From positions 1-6,856 of the forward strand of contig JALUVT010000127.1 in assembly GCA_027020325.1 (NCBI GenBank): a stretch of DNA of 6,856 nucleotides, read 5' to 3'. The notes under the pieces were generated by a model, which was not told where the DNA came from, did not search any database, and saw only the letters and a program-made list of their open reading frames with translations. The first letter of the stretch is position 1; each line of letters opens with the position of its first letter. Both the position numbers and the translations under genes were made by a program. Of the stretch, positions 1 to 6,291 are shown in pieces. This DNA is from a bacterium (lineage in GTDB: Bacteria; Patescibacteriota; 4484-211).

Positions 1-1
1 T

Positions 2-676
2 TGGCGCTTCAATTTTGATCGCCAAGGCTTGAAAAAAATGATCCAAGCCGCCTTGCCCTTGGGACTGGCTTTGCTTTTTAATCTTTTTGCCAATAAACTG
101 GATACTTTTCTTCTTTCTCTCCGCCCACAACCTCACCCTCCGCTCGAGGCTGTTGGTTATTATGGCCTTGGTTTAAAGTTTTTTGAATTTCTTTTGGTCC
201 TCCCGGTTTTTTTTATGAATGTTCTTTACCCTCGTTTAGCGAAAAATTTTCAACAAGGTTGGCTCATTTTTCGGCAAACTATTTTCAAAGGCTTTCTGGT
301 TCTTTTGGCTCTTAGTATTAGTGGAGGCGGATTTCTTTTTTTCACCAGTCCCTTGTTGCTGAAATTGGTTACCCAAGGAGTGGAAATTGGCCCCGCGGTA
401 AAAGTTTTGCGCCTTTTAAGCCTTGAAGCCCCCTTATTTTTCCTCAGCGCTTTGCTGATGTGGGTTTTAGTGATTTTAGATCACCAGCGGACGCTAATTT
501 TTGTTTATGCTGTTTCTTTTCTTTTTTCTTTTCTTGCCAATTGGTTCCTCATTCCGCATTGGTCCTATCTTGCTCCCGCGCTGGTTAAAGGAGGAAGCGA
601 GGCTTTAATTCTCTTGCAACTCGCTTTTTTTAGCTGGTATTATAGCCGCAACAATGATGAAAAATCTAGAACTTAG
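2..676 (+). CDS. Polysaccharide flippase (Wzx/MOP superfamily), 5'-truncated by window edge
   Basis: This is the C-terminal part (224 residues visible) of a multi-pass membrane transporter that would move lipid-linked oligosaccharide from the inner to the outer face of the cytoplasmic membrane. The frame is open to the left edge, and the first visible residues (WRFNFDRQG) read as the cytoplasmic loop before a mid-protein helix. The TTG at 29 is therefore an internal Leu codon, not the start. About six hydrophobic segments follow, at visible residues ~14-40, 52-78, 92-119, 134-159, 164-184 and 189-213. Family-typical landmarks are LPLGLALLFN followed by LDTFLLS, VGYYGLGLKFFE, and LIPHWSYLAPAL with a downstream SEAL. 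Full MOP flippases are usually 400-500 residues, so roughly the second half is present. The loop after LDTFLLS (RPQPHPPLEA) seems a few residues longer than usual. The 3' end overlaps the next gene by 23 bp. The family call is firm, but the substrate cannot be read from the sequence. Confidence 0.88.
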   Translation, partial: WRFNFDRQGLKKMIQAALPLGLALLFNLFANKLDTFLLSLRPQPHPPLEAVGYYGLGLKFFEFLLVLPVFFMNVLYPRLAKNFQQGWLIFRQTIFKGFLVLLALSISGGGFLFFTSPLLLKLVTQGVEIGPAVKVLRLLSLEAPLFFLSALLMWVLVILDHQRTLIFVYAVSFLFSFLANWFLIPHWSYLAPALVKGGSEALILLQLAFFSWYYSRNNDEKSRT

Positions 677-1628
677 CGTCGCCCTGCCCGTTTATCGCGG
701 CTGGGAGGAAGCAGAACAATGTCTGCGTAGCCTTGAGGCCGCGGAAAAGCCCGGCCCAATGGAGATAATTGTTGTTGATGATGCTTCGGGGGATCACGGG
801 GCCAAGAAAATTGGCCAGCTTTTCCCCGCAGTAAAAATTTTGGTTAATGAGAAAAATTTGGGCCTTTCTGGTAGTATAAACCGCGCCTTAAAAGTAGCCC
901 GAGGAAAATACTTTTTGCGTTTAGATGCGGATACAGAAGTAGAAGCGCAAGCTTTGGTCCAGTTGTGGCAGTTTATGGAAAATCACCCTCAGGTGGGAGT
1001 GGTGGGGCCGCGTTTGATTTTTCCCGATGGCCGTGAACAACCCTCCTTTTTTCTCCATTGGCCGAGTCCGCGGATCGTGGCCCGAGATTTTAATTTTGTT
1101 TTAATGCGGCTTAAAGAGCGTTTTAGTTCTTTGCGTCCCTCTAACCTGCCGCAAGAGCCTTTCCCTGTGGCGCACCTCTTGGGGGCGGCGTTGTTTCTGC
1201 GAAAAAAAGCAATTGCCAGTGTCGGGGAAATGGATCCCGCAATTCCCTTTTTTCGTGATGAAACCGATTGGCAATATCGTTTTCATCAACAAGGTTGGGA
1301 AATCTGGTATCATCCGCAAGCGGTAATTAAACACCGCGGCGGACAAAGCAGTGGACAAAAGTACTATATTTTCGCCCATCCGCGCAACTGGAGCAGTTTT
1401 TGGCGTTTTAATCGCAAACACTATCCCGGGGCGGTCAGCGAGCTGCAATTCCGTCTCGCTATTCTCAGTGGCTCTCTTCTGAGCTGGTTGGGAGGAATTT
1501 TGATCTATAGCGGGCGTTTTTGTCCCTTTCTTCCCCCGCGGTATCGTCAGCGTTGCACTGAAGTGGGCGGACGAATTCTGCGCAGTTTTAGCCGCGTTAT
1601 TTTTTGGACCATTAAAGGCCAAGATTAA
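654..1628 (+). CDS. Glycosyltransferase family 2 (rhamnosyltransferase-like, WbbL/COG1216 type)
   Basis: A 324-residue GT-A fold enzyme that would transfer a sugar from a nucleotide donor to a growing lipid-linked glycan at the cytoplasmic membrane face. The N-terminal nucleotide-binding strand is VALPVYRG (9-16), followed by IIVVDDASGD (38-47) and NEKNLGLSGSINRAL (65-79). The metal-binding DXD is DAD at 91-93 in LRLDADTEVE. The acceptor-side region has LLGAALFLRKKA (175-186) and ETDWQYRFHQQGW (203-215), where the ED/ET-D-W element normally supplies the catalytic base. HPRNWSSFWRFNRKHYP (242-258) matches the conserved end of WbbL-like proteins. A hydrophobic stretch at ~268-286 could anchor the protein to the membrane. 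The ATG at 654 (the first of two ATGs in tandem) puts the first beta strand at the usual distance from the N-terminus. No Shine-Dalgarno sequence precedes it, so start-up probably depends on coupling to the overlapping flippase gene. Sugar specificity is unknown; rhamnosyl is only the best-known activity of the group. Confidence 0.9.
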   Translation: MMKNLELSVALPVYRGWEEAEQCLRSLEAAEKPGPMEIIVVDDASGDHGAKKIGQLFPAVKILVNEKNLGLSGSINRALKVARGKYFLRLDADTEVEAQALVQLWQFMENHPQVGVVGPRLIFPDGREQPSFFLHWPSPRIVARDFNFVLMRLKERFSSLRPSNLPQEPFPVAHLLGAALFLRKKAIASVGEMDPAIPFFRDETDWQYRFHQQGWEIWYHPQAVIKHRGGQSSGQKYYIFAHPRNWSSFWRFNRKHYPGAVSELQFRLAILSGSLLSWLGGILIYSGRFCPFLPPRYRQRCTEVGGRILRSFSRVIFWTIKGQD

Positions 1629-1631
1629 AGG
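1627..1631 (+). promoter_or_regulatory. Weak Shine-Dalgarno of the GT4 gene
   Basis: AAAGG lies six bases before the ATG at 1638. It starts within the stop codon of the preceding GT2 gene. It is a partial match to the anti-Shine-Dalgarno sequence and supports this start. Confidence 0.5.
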
Positions 1632-1637
1632 TTAAGA

Positions 1638-2792
1638 ATGAGAATACTTTTTGTTAATCCTTTTTATAAGCCTTATTTAGGAGGAATTGAACGAGTTATT
1701 GAAGCTTTGGCTCGCGAATTCTTGCGCCGCCAAGAAGTTGAGGCCGTGGGTCTGCTGACAACTTTTTGGTCCTTTCCTCGTTCTTTCCATCCTCAGTGGC
1801 CTGCAGAAGATGAAGATCAAGGGCTGCGGATTTGGCGCGTGCGTTCTTTCCCGGCATTCGCGCCGCCTTTTTACCAAGTTCCTTTGGTCTATTTTTATCT
1901 TAGTGATTTCCAGCGTATTTTGCGCTCTTTTAAGCCCGACATTATTCAGTTGATGAATGACCGCTGGTTTTTTGCTAATTGGGCGCTGCAATTTCTGGCT
2001 CCTCCGCAAAGTAAAATCTATCTTTCGCCATCTTTTCATGATTTAAGCTGGAAAAATCAATGGTTGCGTTTGTTAAATTTTTTCCTTTACCGCCGCCTCG
2101 ATGGAATTCAGGCGATTACTAACCTTGAAGCAGAGAAACTGGTCCGCAACTATGGCGTGGCGCGGGAAAAAATTAGGGTTATTCCTTGGGGATATTCGCA
2201 TTGGAAAGCCGCAGCTCAAGCGGGGAAAAAGAAAAAATCAACGACAATAAATTTACTGGCGGTGGGACGGCTTTCTGAACACAAGGGTCAAGCTTGGCTC
2301 CTCGATCTTTTTGCCGAAGTCGAAGCCCTTGTTGACCAGCCATTGCGTTTAATTCTTGTCGGCGCGGATGAAGGAGCGGGGAAAAATTTAACTGCTTTTT
2401 GCCGAACTCATCATTTAGAAGAGAAAGTTGTTTTGGCCGGCGCGGTTAGTGATGAGGAGTTGGCGCGTTATTATCAGGAAGCCGACATTTTTCTTCTCTT
2501 CCCGGCCTATGAAGCCTTTGGTCTTGTTTTTTTGGAAGCGATGAGCTATGGTCTGCCGGTTCTCAGCCACCGCGTGGGGGCGTTGGCTGAAGTATTGCAG
2601 GATAAAGCCTTGCTGGTTGACCCTTACAACCGGGCCCAGGCCAAGGTTATTTTAACTCGTTTGATTAATGATTCTTCTTGGCGGACGCAAGTAGGGAAAG
2701 CGGGGCAAGAATTTGTGGCGAAAAATTATTCCTGGTCAAACAGCGCGGAAAAGTTTTTGCAGTGGTATCAAGGAGGACAAAATGGCGGCTAA
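1638..2792 (+). CDS. Glycosyltransferase family 4 (GT-B fold)
   Basis: A 384-residue retaining glycosyltransferase with two Rossmann-like domains. The N-terminal acceptor domain opens with MRILFVNPFYKPYLGGIERV, where the glycine-rich GGIERV (15-20) is the usual GT4 N-terminal loop. The domain link lies near IQAITNLEAEKLV (157-169) and VIPWGYS (181-187). The donor-binding domain begins with LLAVGRLSEHKGQ (206-218), with the conserved R-x-x-x-x-K-G. It contains LVGADEG (240-246), VVLAGAVSDEELARYY (264-279) and the EX7E signature from E292 (EAFGLVFLE) to E300, then AMSYGLPVLSHRVGALAEVL. Length and motif order are normal for the family. A weak ribosome-binding site (AAAGG at 1627-1631) lies six bases before the ATG, and this is the only plus-strand junction with a gap (9 bp). 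The last 11 bp overlap the next gene. It presumably adds one sugar of the repeat unit. The donor sugar (mannose, glucose, N-acetylhexosamine or other) cannot be inferred. Confidence 0.92.
   Translation: MRILFVNPFYKPYLGGIERVIEALAREFLRRQEVEAVGLLTTFWSFPRSFHPQWPAEDEDQGLRIWRVRSFPAFAPPFYQVPLVYFYLSDFQRILRSFKPDIIQLMNDRWFFANWALQFLAPPQSKIYLSPSFHDLSWKNQWLRLLNFFLYRRLDGIQAITNLEAEKLVRNYGVAREKIRVIPWGYSHWKAAAQAGKKKKSTTINLLAVGRLSEHKGQAWLLDLFAEVEALVDQPLRLILVGADEGAGKNLTAFCRTHHLEEKVVLAGAVSDEELARYYQEADIFLLFPAYEAFGLVFLEAMSYGLPVLSHRVGALAEVLQDKALLVDPYNRAQAKVILTRLINDSSWRTQVGKAGQEFVAKNYSWSNSAEKFLQWYQGGQNGG
2771..2776 (+). promoter_or_regulatory. Strong Shine-Dalgarno that fixes the start of the second GT2 gene
   Basis: AGGAGG lies five bases upstream of the ATG at 2782, inside the last codons of the GT4 gene. 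It decides between this ATG and an in-frame TTG 69 bases further upstream, whose extra 23 residues are not family-like. It is the only strong ribosome-binding site at any plus-strand start in the window. Confidence 0.85.
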
Positions 2793-3789
2793 ATCATCTT
2801 CTTCCTTGTTTTTTAGTGTCATTATGCCCAGTTACAACCGCCCCACAGTCCTGCCGCGCGCGGTTGGTGCAATTTTTCGTCAGCAAAAAGCTCCCTCCTA
2901 TGAAGTGATTATTGTTGATGATGGATCAAATGAGGCGACGAAAAAGGTCCTGCAGAAATTGAAAAAGAAATTTCCCCTGCGTTTACTGGAACAAGAAAAT
3001 GCGGGCCCGGCCGCGGCGCGAAATCGGGGCATTGCCGCGGCGCGGGGAAAGATTTTGCTTTTTATTCAGGATGACATTATTGCCGCCCCCAATTTTTTGG
3101 CCGCCCATGGAGAATTTCACCGTCGTTATCCGCAGCAGCAATACGCGGCCGTTGGTTTTACAACCTGGGCCGACTATTTAACGGTAACTCCTTTTATGCA
3201 TTGGCTTGAGCACGGCGGCCCCCAATTTGATTATGATCGTCTGCGGGCGGGAGAAGAAGCGGATCATCTTGCTTTCTATACTTCTAATCTTTCTCTTAAA
3301 CGGGCTTTTGTCTGGCCCGATTCATTAATGGATGAAACTTTATTTACCGCCAGTGGAATTAGCGGTTACGAGGATACGGAATGGGGTTGGCGTTTGCAAA
3401 AAAAAGGACTGCGTCTTTATTATTGGCCCACAGCCCAAGCCGGGCATGACCACCCTCAAACCTTGGCCCAAGTTTGCCGGCGGCGCTATTTTTTGGGGCG
3501 TCTGAGCCACCTGTTATTTCAACGCCATCCTGATTTTTCTTGGCAGGGAAAAAGAGAAACTTGGCGTTATCGCTGGCGCTATGGCAAAAGCGGTTTTTTG
3601 GGTGAAAAATGGCGTTATTATCTTAGTTTTTGGCTTAATTGCCCCGGGCTGATGCCTTTTTTGCGCTGGTTGGCGGAAAAAGCGGAAAAACGTTATTATT
3701 GGCCCTTGCTTTATAAATTGGTTTGTGCCTATTATTATCGCCGCGGACGCAGTGAGGGTCCGCCTGCTGCACGATTAGCTGAAAAATGA
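2782..3789 (+). CDS. Glycosyltransferase family 2 with aromatic/basic C-terminal tail
   Basis: A 335-residue GT-A fold enzyme, probably the third sugar-adding step of the cassette, acting at the inner membrane face. It begins after a short serine-rich leader with FSVIMPSYNRP (11-21), then YEVIIVDDGSN (40-50) and QENAGPAAARNRGIAAARGK (71-90), all hallmark GT2 elements. The metal site reads LLFIQDDII (92-100): QDD at 96-98 in place of the usual D-x-D, with D97 and D98 kept. The later catalytic-base region is GYEDTEWGWRLQKKG (195-209), followed by the normal loop with GHDHPQTL (221-228). From ~259 to 323 the protein is rich in Trp, Tyr and Arg (WRYRWRYG, KWRYY, KRYYWP, YYYRR), which would suit peripheral membrane attachment. 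The start at 2782 is fixed by the adjacent AGGAGG. The gene overlaps the GT4 gene by 11 bp and the following gene by 4 bp (ATGA). Donor and acceptor are unknown. Confidence 0.9.
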   Translation: MAAKSSSSLFFSVIMPSYNRPTVLPRAVGAIFRQQKAPSYEVIIVDDGSNEATKKVLQKLKKKFPLRLLEQENAGPAAARNRGIAAARGKILLFIQDDIIAAPNFLAAHGEFHRRYPQQQYAAVGFTTWADYLTVTPFMHWLEHGGPQFDYDRLRAGEEADHLAFYTSNLSLKRAFVWPDSLMDETLFTASGISGYEDTEWGWRLQKKGLRLYYWPTAQAGHDHPQTLAQVCRRRYFLGRLSHLLFQRHPDFSWQGKRETWRYRWRYGKSGFLGEKWRYYLSFWLNCPGLMPFLRWLAEKAEKRYYWPLLYKLVCAYYYRRGRSEGPPAARLAEK

Positions 3790-5063
3790 ATTTGATTTAT
3801 TTTTTACTGCTTCTTTTTATTGCCGCCTGGCCTTTGGGGAATTTGGGGCGGTTTTCTTTGGCTTTCTTGGGGCTGGAAAATGTGAATGTTTACCTGAATG
3901 ATTTTTTACTTCCTCTGTTGATTTTTGTTTTCCTAACCCAAGTTTTCGTAGTGAAGAAAAAATTTTTTCTTCCTCCTCTTAGTGGAATGTTGTTATTGTT
4001 TATTGGGGCCGCTTTTTTAAGCCTCCTCAATGCCCAGCGTTGGTTGGAAGGAAAAGAATTTTTGATCAGCCTGCTTTATTTAGTCCGCTGGGTTGAATAT
4101 GCTTTTTTGTACCCAATAACTTTTTATCTGGCGCGCTTTTTTTTCTCCCGCAACAAGGGCAGGCAAGAACTTTTATTCCATTTTTTACTCGGCGCTATTT
4201 TTATTTTCGCCCTGTTAGGGATAATGCAGTTTGTTTTTTTCCCTGATTTCAGCCGCTATGTAGCCCACGGCTGGGATCCGCATTATTACCGCCTTTTGTC
4301 AACTTTTTTTGACCCCAATTTTGCGGGAATTTTTTTATTGTTGGGTTTTAATTTGGTTTTGGCGCGTCTTTTACAGGAAGGAGCAAATTTTTCCCGTTCC
4401 CAGAAATTAATTTATCCTCTTCTTGCTTTTGTTTTTTTTCTAGCGATTGTTCTTACTTTTTCCCGCAGCAGTTATCTGGCTTTCCTGACCGCAATTTTCT
4501 TCCTCGGTCTTTTCAAGTCACGGCAGCTGCTTTTTTTCTTCCTTTTCTTGGCTTTACTGGCTTATTTAACAATCCCCAAAGTGCGCCTGCGCGTTGAGGG
4601 AGCGGTTCATCTTGATGTGACGGCGCGGGCGCGAATTGCGGATTGGCGCAAAACCGCTGTTATTATCCGCGATCATCCTTTTTTGGGGGTTGGGTTTAAT
4701 GCTTTCCGTTATGCTCAAATTCGTTATGGTTATTTCCGTAATCAGCGCGGCCTAGAAATTCCGAGCGGGCACGCGGGAGCGGGAGCTGATTCTTCTTTCC
4801 TTTTTGTTGCCGCTACGACCGGGTTAGGAGGCTTTTTGCTTTATTTTCTTTTTTGGTGGCGTTGCTGGTGGCAAAGTTTTCGCAATTACTGGCGTCAACG
4901 CACTCTTCCGTCAACTGCAACAAATTCCGCCCTGCAATTAGCCTTGATTATTAGTATTCCCGCTTTAATGATTCAGAGCCAATTTGTTAATTCTTTGTTT
5001 TTCCCTTGGATTATGGCCTGGAATTGGATTTTAATTGCCTTAGCCCATGCCGACTCCGTTTGA
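3786..5063 (+). CDS. O-antigen polymerase/ligase family membrane protein (Wzy/WaaL-like), copy 1
   Basis: A 425-residue polytopic membrane protein with about ten or more hydrophobic segments across its length, typical of Wzy polymerases and WaaL/PglL-type ligases. These act on lipid-linked glycan on the outer face of the cytoplasmic membrane. Family landmarks are STFFDPNFAGIFLLLGFN (172-189), LTFSRSSYLAF (223-233) at a helix start, and the large extracytoplasmic loop with RARIADWRKTAVIIRDHPFL (281-300), directly followed by GVGFNAF. Where many members have a short HN motif after this loop, this protein has SGHAGAGADSSFL (327-339). His329 is a candidate functional residue by analogy only. A new helix starts at TTGLGGFLLYF. 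The ATG shares bases with the stop of the preceding gene (ATGA), and no Shine-Dalgarno is present, which points to termination-reinitiation. Whether it polymerises repeat units or transfers glycan to an acceptor cannot be decided from the sequence. Confidence 0.85.
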   Translation: MNLIYFLLLLFIAAWPLGNLGRFSLAFLGLENVNVYLNDFLLPLLIFVFLTQVFVVKKKFFLPPLSGMLLLFIGAAFLSLLNAQRWLEGKEFLISLLYLVRWVEYAFLYPITFYLARFFFSRNKGRQELLFHFLLGAIFIFALLGIMQFVFFPDFSRYVAHGWDPHYYRLLSTFFDPNFAGIFLLLGFNLVLARLLQEGANFSRSQKLIYPLLAFVFFLAIVLTFSRSSYLAFLTAIFFLGLFKSRQLLFFFLFLALLAYLTIPKVRLRVEGAVHLDVTARARIADWRKTAVIIRDHPFLGVGFNAFRYAQIRYGYFRNQRGLEIPSGHAGAGADSSFLFVAATTGLGGFLLYFLFWWRCWWQSFRNYWRQRTLPSTATNSALQLALIISIPALMIQSQFVNSLFFPWIMAWNWILIALAHADSV

Positions 5064-6291
5064 AAAAATTTCCCCAATTTTTAAATTTTTGCGCTGTTTT
5101 TCATTACTCCTGACGCTCGCGGGCGCTCCCCTTTATCTTCTGCGCTGGCATTACGGCTTTTTGCCAACAACTCTTCTCGAACATTTAATTGCCGCCACTT
5201 TCATTATCAGCGTTGCCGAAAAATTAATCTCTTTCTCCAAGAGAAAAAAGCTTTCTTTTTCCCTGCCGCCGCGGCCGCTTTTGCTTTTGATCTTTTTCTT
5301 TTTATTAACAGCAACAATAGCCCTGCTGATTACTCCTGATCTTCGCGGCGGGGCCGGGGTTTGGAAAGCCTACTTTATTGAACCCTGGCTTTTCTTTTTC
5401 CTCCTTTTTGATGCCTTAAAAGAAAAAATTGTCCGTCCGCGGCAGCTGGCTTTAGCCTATTTGATTAGCGCTGTTTTTTTAGCGCTTTGGGGATTACTGC
5501 AAACAAAGGGAATTTTAATTATCACCGCAGCCGAAGGCGCATTACAACGGGCGCACGGTCCTTTTAACAGCGCCAATGCTCTGGCACTTTTTCTGGGGCC
5601 TTTATTGCCGCTGGTTTTGACACGGCCTTTTTTTTTAGCCCACGATCGCCTTAAGCGCAGTTTTATTTTTTTTCTTCTTTGGAGCGGGCTTTTTGCCACG
5701 CGCTCCCGCGGAGGGATTATTGCTAGTGCCAGTGTCCTCTTTTTCTTACTCCTTTTTCCTCACCTTAAAGAAAAACTTAAAAAAATCAAATCTGCTCTCT
5801 GGTGGATCGGCGTGGTCTCTTTTTTATTCCTGCAATTAATTGTTCTTAATTGGGCGGCGGCGCAGGCTCCGGAAGTTGACAATCCTTGGCAGCGGCGCGG
5901 CGGAACTTTGTCGATTCGTCTTTGTCTTTGGCAGGGAACTTTAGATCTCTTGCGCGACCATCCCCTGAGCGGAGCTGGTCTTTCGGGATTTAAAGAGCTC
6001 TACCGTGATTTTTATCATACCTGTGATGCCGAACCATTGGAATATCCGCACAACTTAATTCTTAATTTTTGGACCGAACTAGGCTTGGGGGGGCTTTTGT
6101 CATTTCTAGCTATTTTTTTCCTTACTTTGCGCTCGATTATTACCCTTGATCCCGGTTTAGCCGGCGCTTTTCTCTACTGGCTTGTCCACGGCTTGGTTGA
6201 TGTGCCTTATTTCAAAAATGATCTTGCGCTTATTTTTACGGCGCTGACGGCTTGGGCGTGGGTGATTGCGGCGGCTGATAGACAACACTAA
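5047..6291 (+). CDS. O-antigen polymerase/ligase family membrane protein (Wzy/WaaL-like), copy 2
   Basis: A 414-residue polytopic membrane protein of the same superfamily as the gene before it, but strongly diverged from it. Hydrophobic segments run throughout, with a charged cytoplasmic loop KEKLKKIK (241-248). Landmarks are GPFNSANALALFLGPLLPLV (171-190), ATRSRGG (217-223) and the large outer loop with IRLCLWQGTLDLLRDHPLSG (290-309), directly followed by AGL. The canonical YPHNLILNFWTELGLGG (333-349) carries the His-Asn pair (H335, N336) seen in many ligases and polymerases. The last helices include HGLVDVPYFKNDLAL (381-395). The start overlaps the previous gene by 17 bp and has no Shine-Dalgarno. 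The 3' end overlaps the convergent minus-strand gene by 56 bp. With its HN motif intact, this looks like the more conventional family member. Possible roles are glycan polymerase, lipid-core ligase, or transfer of glycan to a protein or cell-wall acceptor. Confidence 0.86.
   Translation: MPTPFEKISPIFKFLRCFSLLLTLAGAPLYLLRWHYGFLPTTLLEHLIAATFIISVAEKLISFSKRKKLSFSLPPRPLLLLIFFFLLTATIALLITPDLRGGAGVWKAYFIEPWLFFFLLFDALKEKIVRPRQLALAYLISAVFLALWGLLQTKGILIITAAEGALQRAHGPFNSANALALFLGPLLPLVLTRPFFLAHDRLKRSFIFFLLWSGLFATRSRGGIIASASVLFFLLLFPHLKEKLKKIKSALWWIGVVSFLFLQLIVLNWAAAQAPEVDNPWQRRGGTLSIRLCLWQGTLDLLRDHPLSGAGLSGFKELYRDFYHTCDAEPLEYPHNLILNFWTELGLGGLLSFLAIFFLTLRSIITLDPGLAGAFLYWLVHGLVDVPYFKNDLALIFTALTAWAWVIAAADRQH
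6236..6291. other. 56-bp convergent (tail-to-tail) gene overlap
   Basis: The last 18 codons and stop of the second polymerase/ligase gene (stop TAA 6289-6291) are antisense to the last codons of the Ig-like protein gene (stop at 6236-6238 on the minus strand). Both reading frames look genuine: one ends in a normal final hydrophobic helix, the other finishes an Ig-like fold. There is no intergenic space for a conventional terminator, and no GC-rich stem followed by a T tract is seen here. Confidence 0.8.

Noticed and set aside
29..31. TTG as a possible start of the flippase gene
   Set aside because: The frame is open to the window edge and the residues before it read as flippase sequence. The protein starting here would lack half of the family length.
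1101..1622. 173-codon open frame on the minus strand
   Set aside because: It is fully antisense to a well-supported GT2 gene, its translation is low-complexity and basic with no recognisable domain, and no ribosome-binding site was seen. Best read as a shadow of codon usage.
1677..2039. Minus-strand open frame of 120 codons inside the GT4 gene
   Set aside because: Antisense shadow of conserved GT4 sequence, rich in Arg, Lys and Gln with no domain signal.
2713..2781. Upstream TTG extension of the second GT2 gene (23 extra residues)
   Set aside because: The extra residues are an out-of-frame reading of the GT4 gene and are not GT2-like. The ATG at 2782 has a textbook AGGAGG five bases upstream.
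3010..3044. Repeated 11-mer GCCGCGGCGCG, 24 bp apart
   Set aside because: It encodes the two AAAR units of the normal GT2 motif GPAAARNRGIAAARG, so it is explained by protein conservation and codon choice.
5628..5636. Run of nine T residues in the second polymerase/ligase gene as a possible frameshift or slippage site
   Set aside because: The reading frame is intact through it and continues into conserved motifs. The run simply encodes Phe-Phe-Leu in a membrane helix; similar T runs occur throughout these membrane-protein genes.
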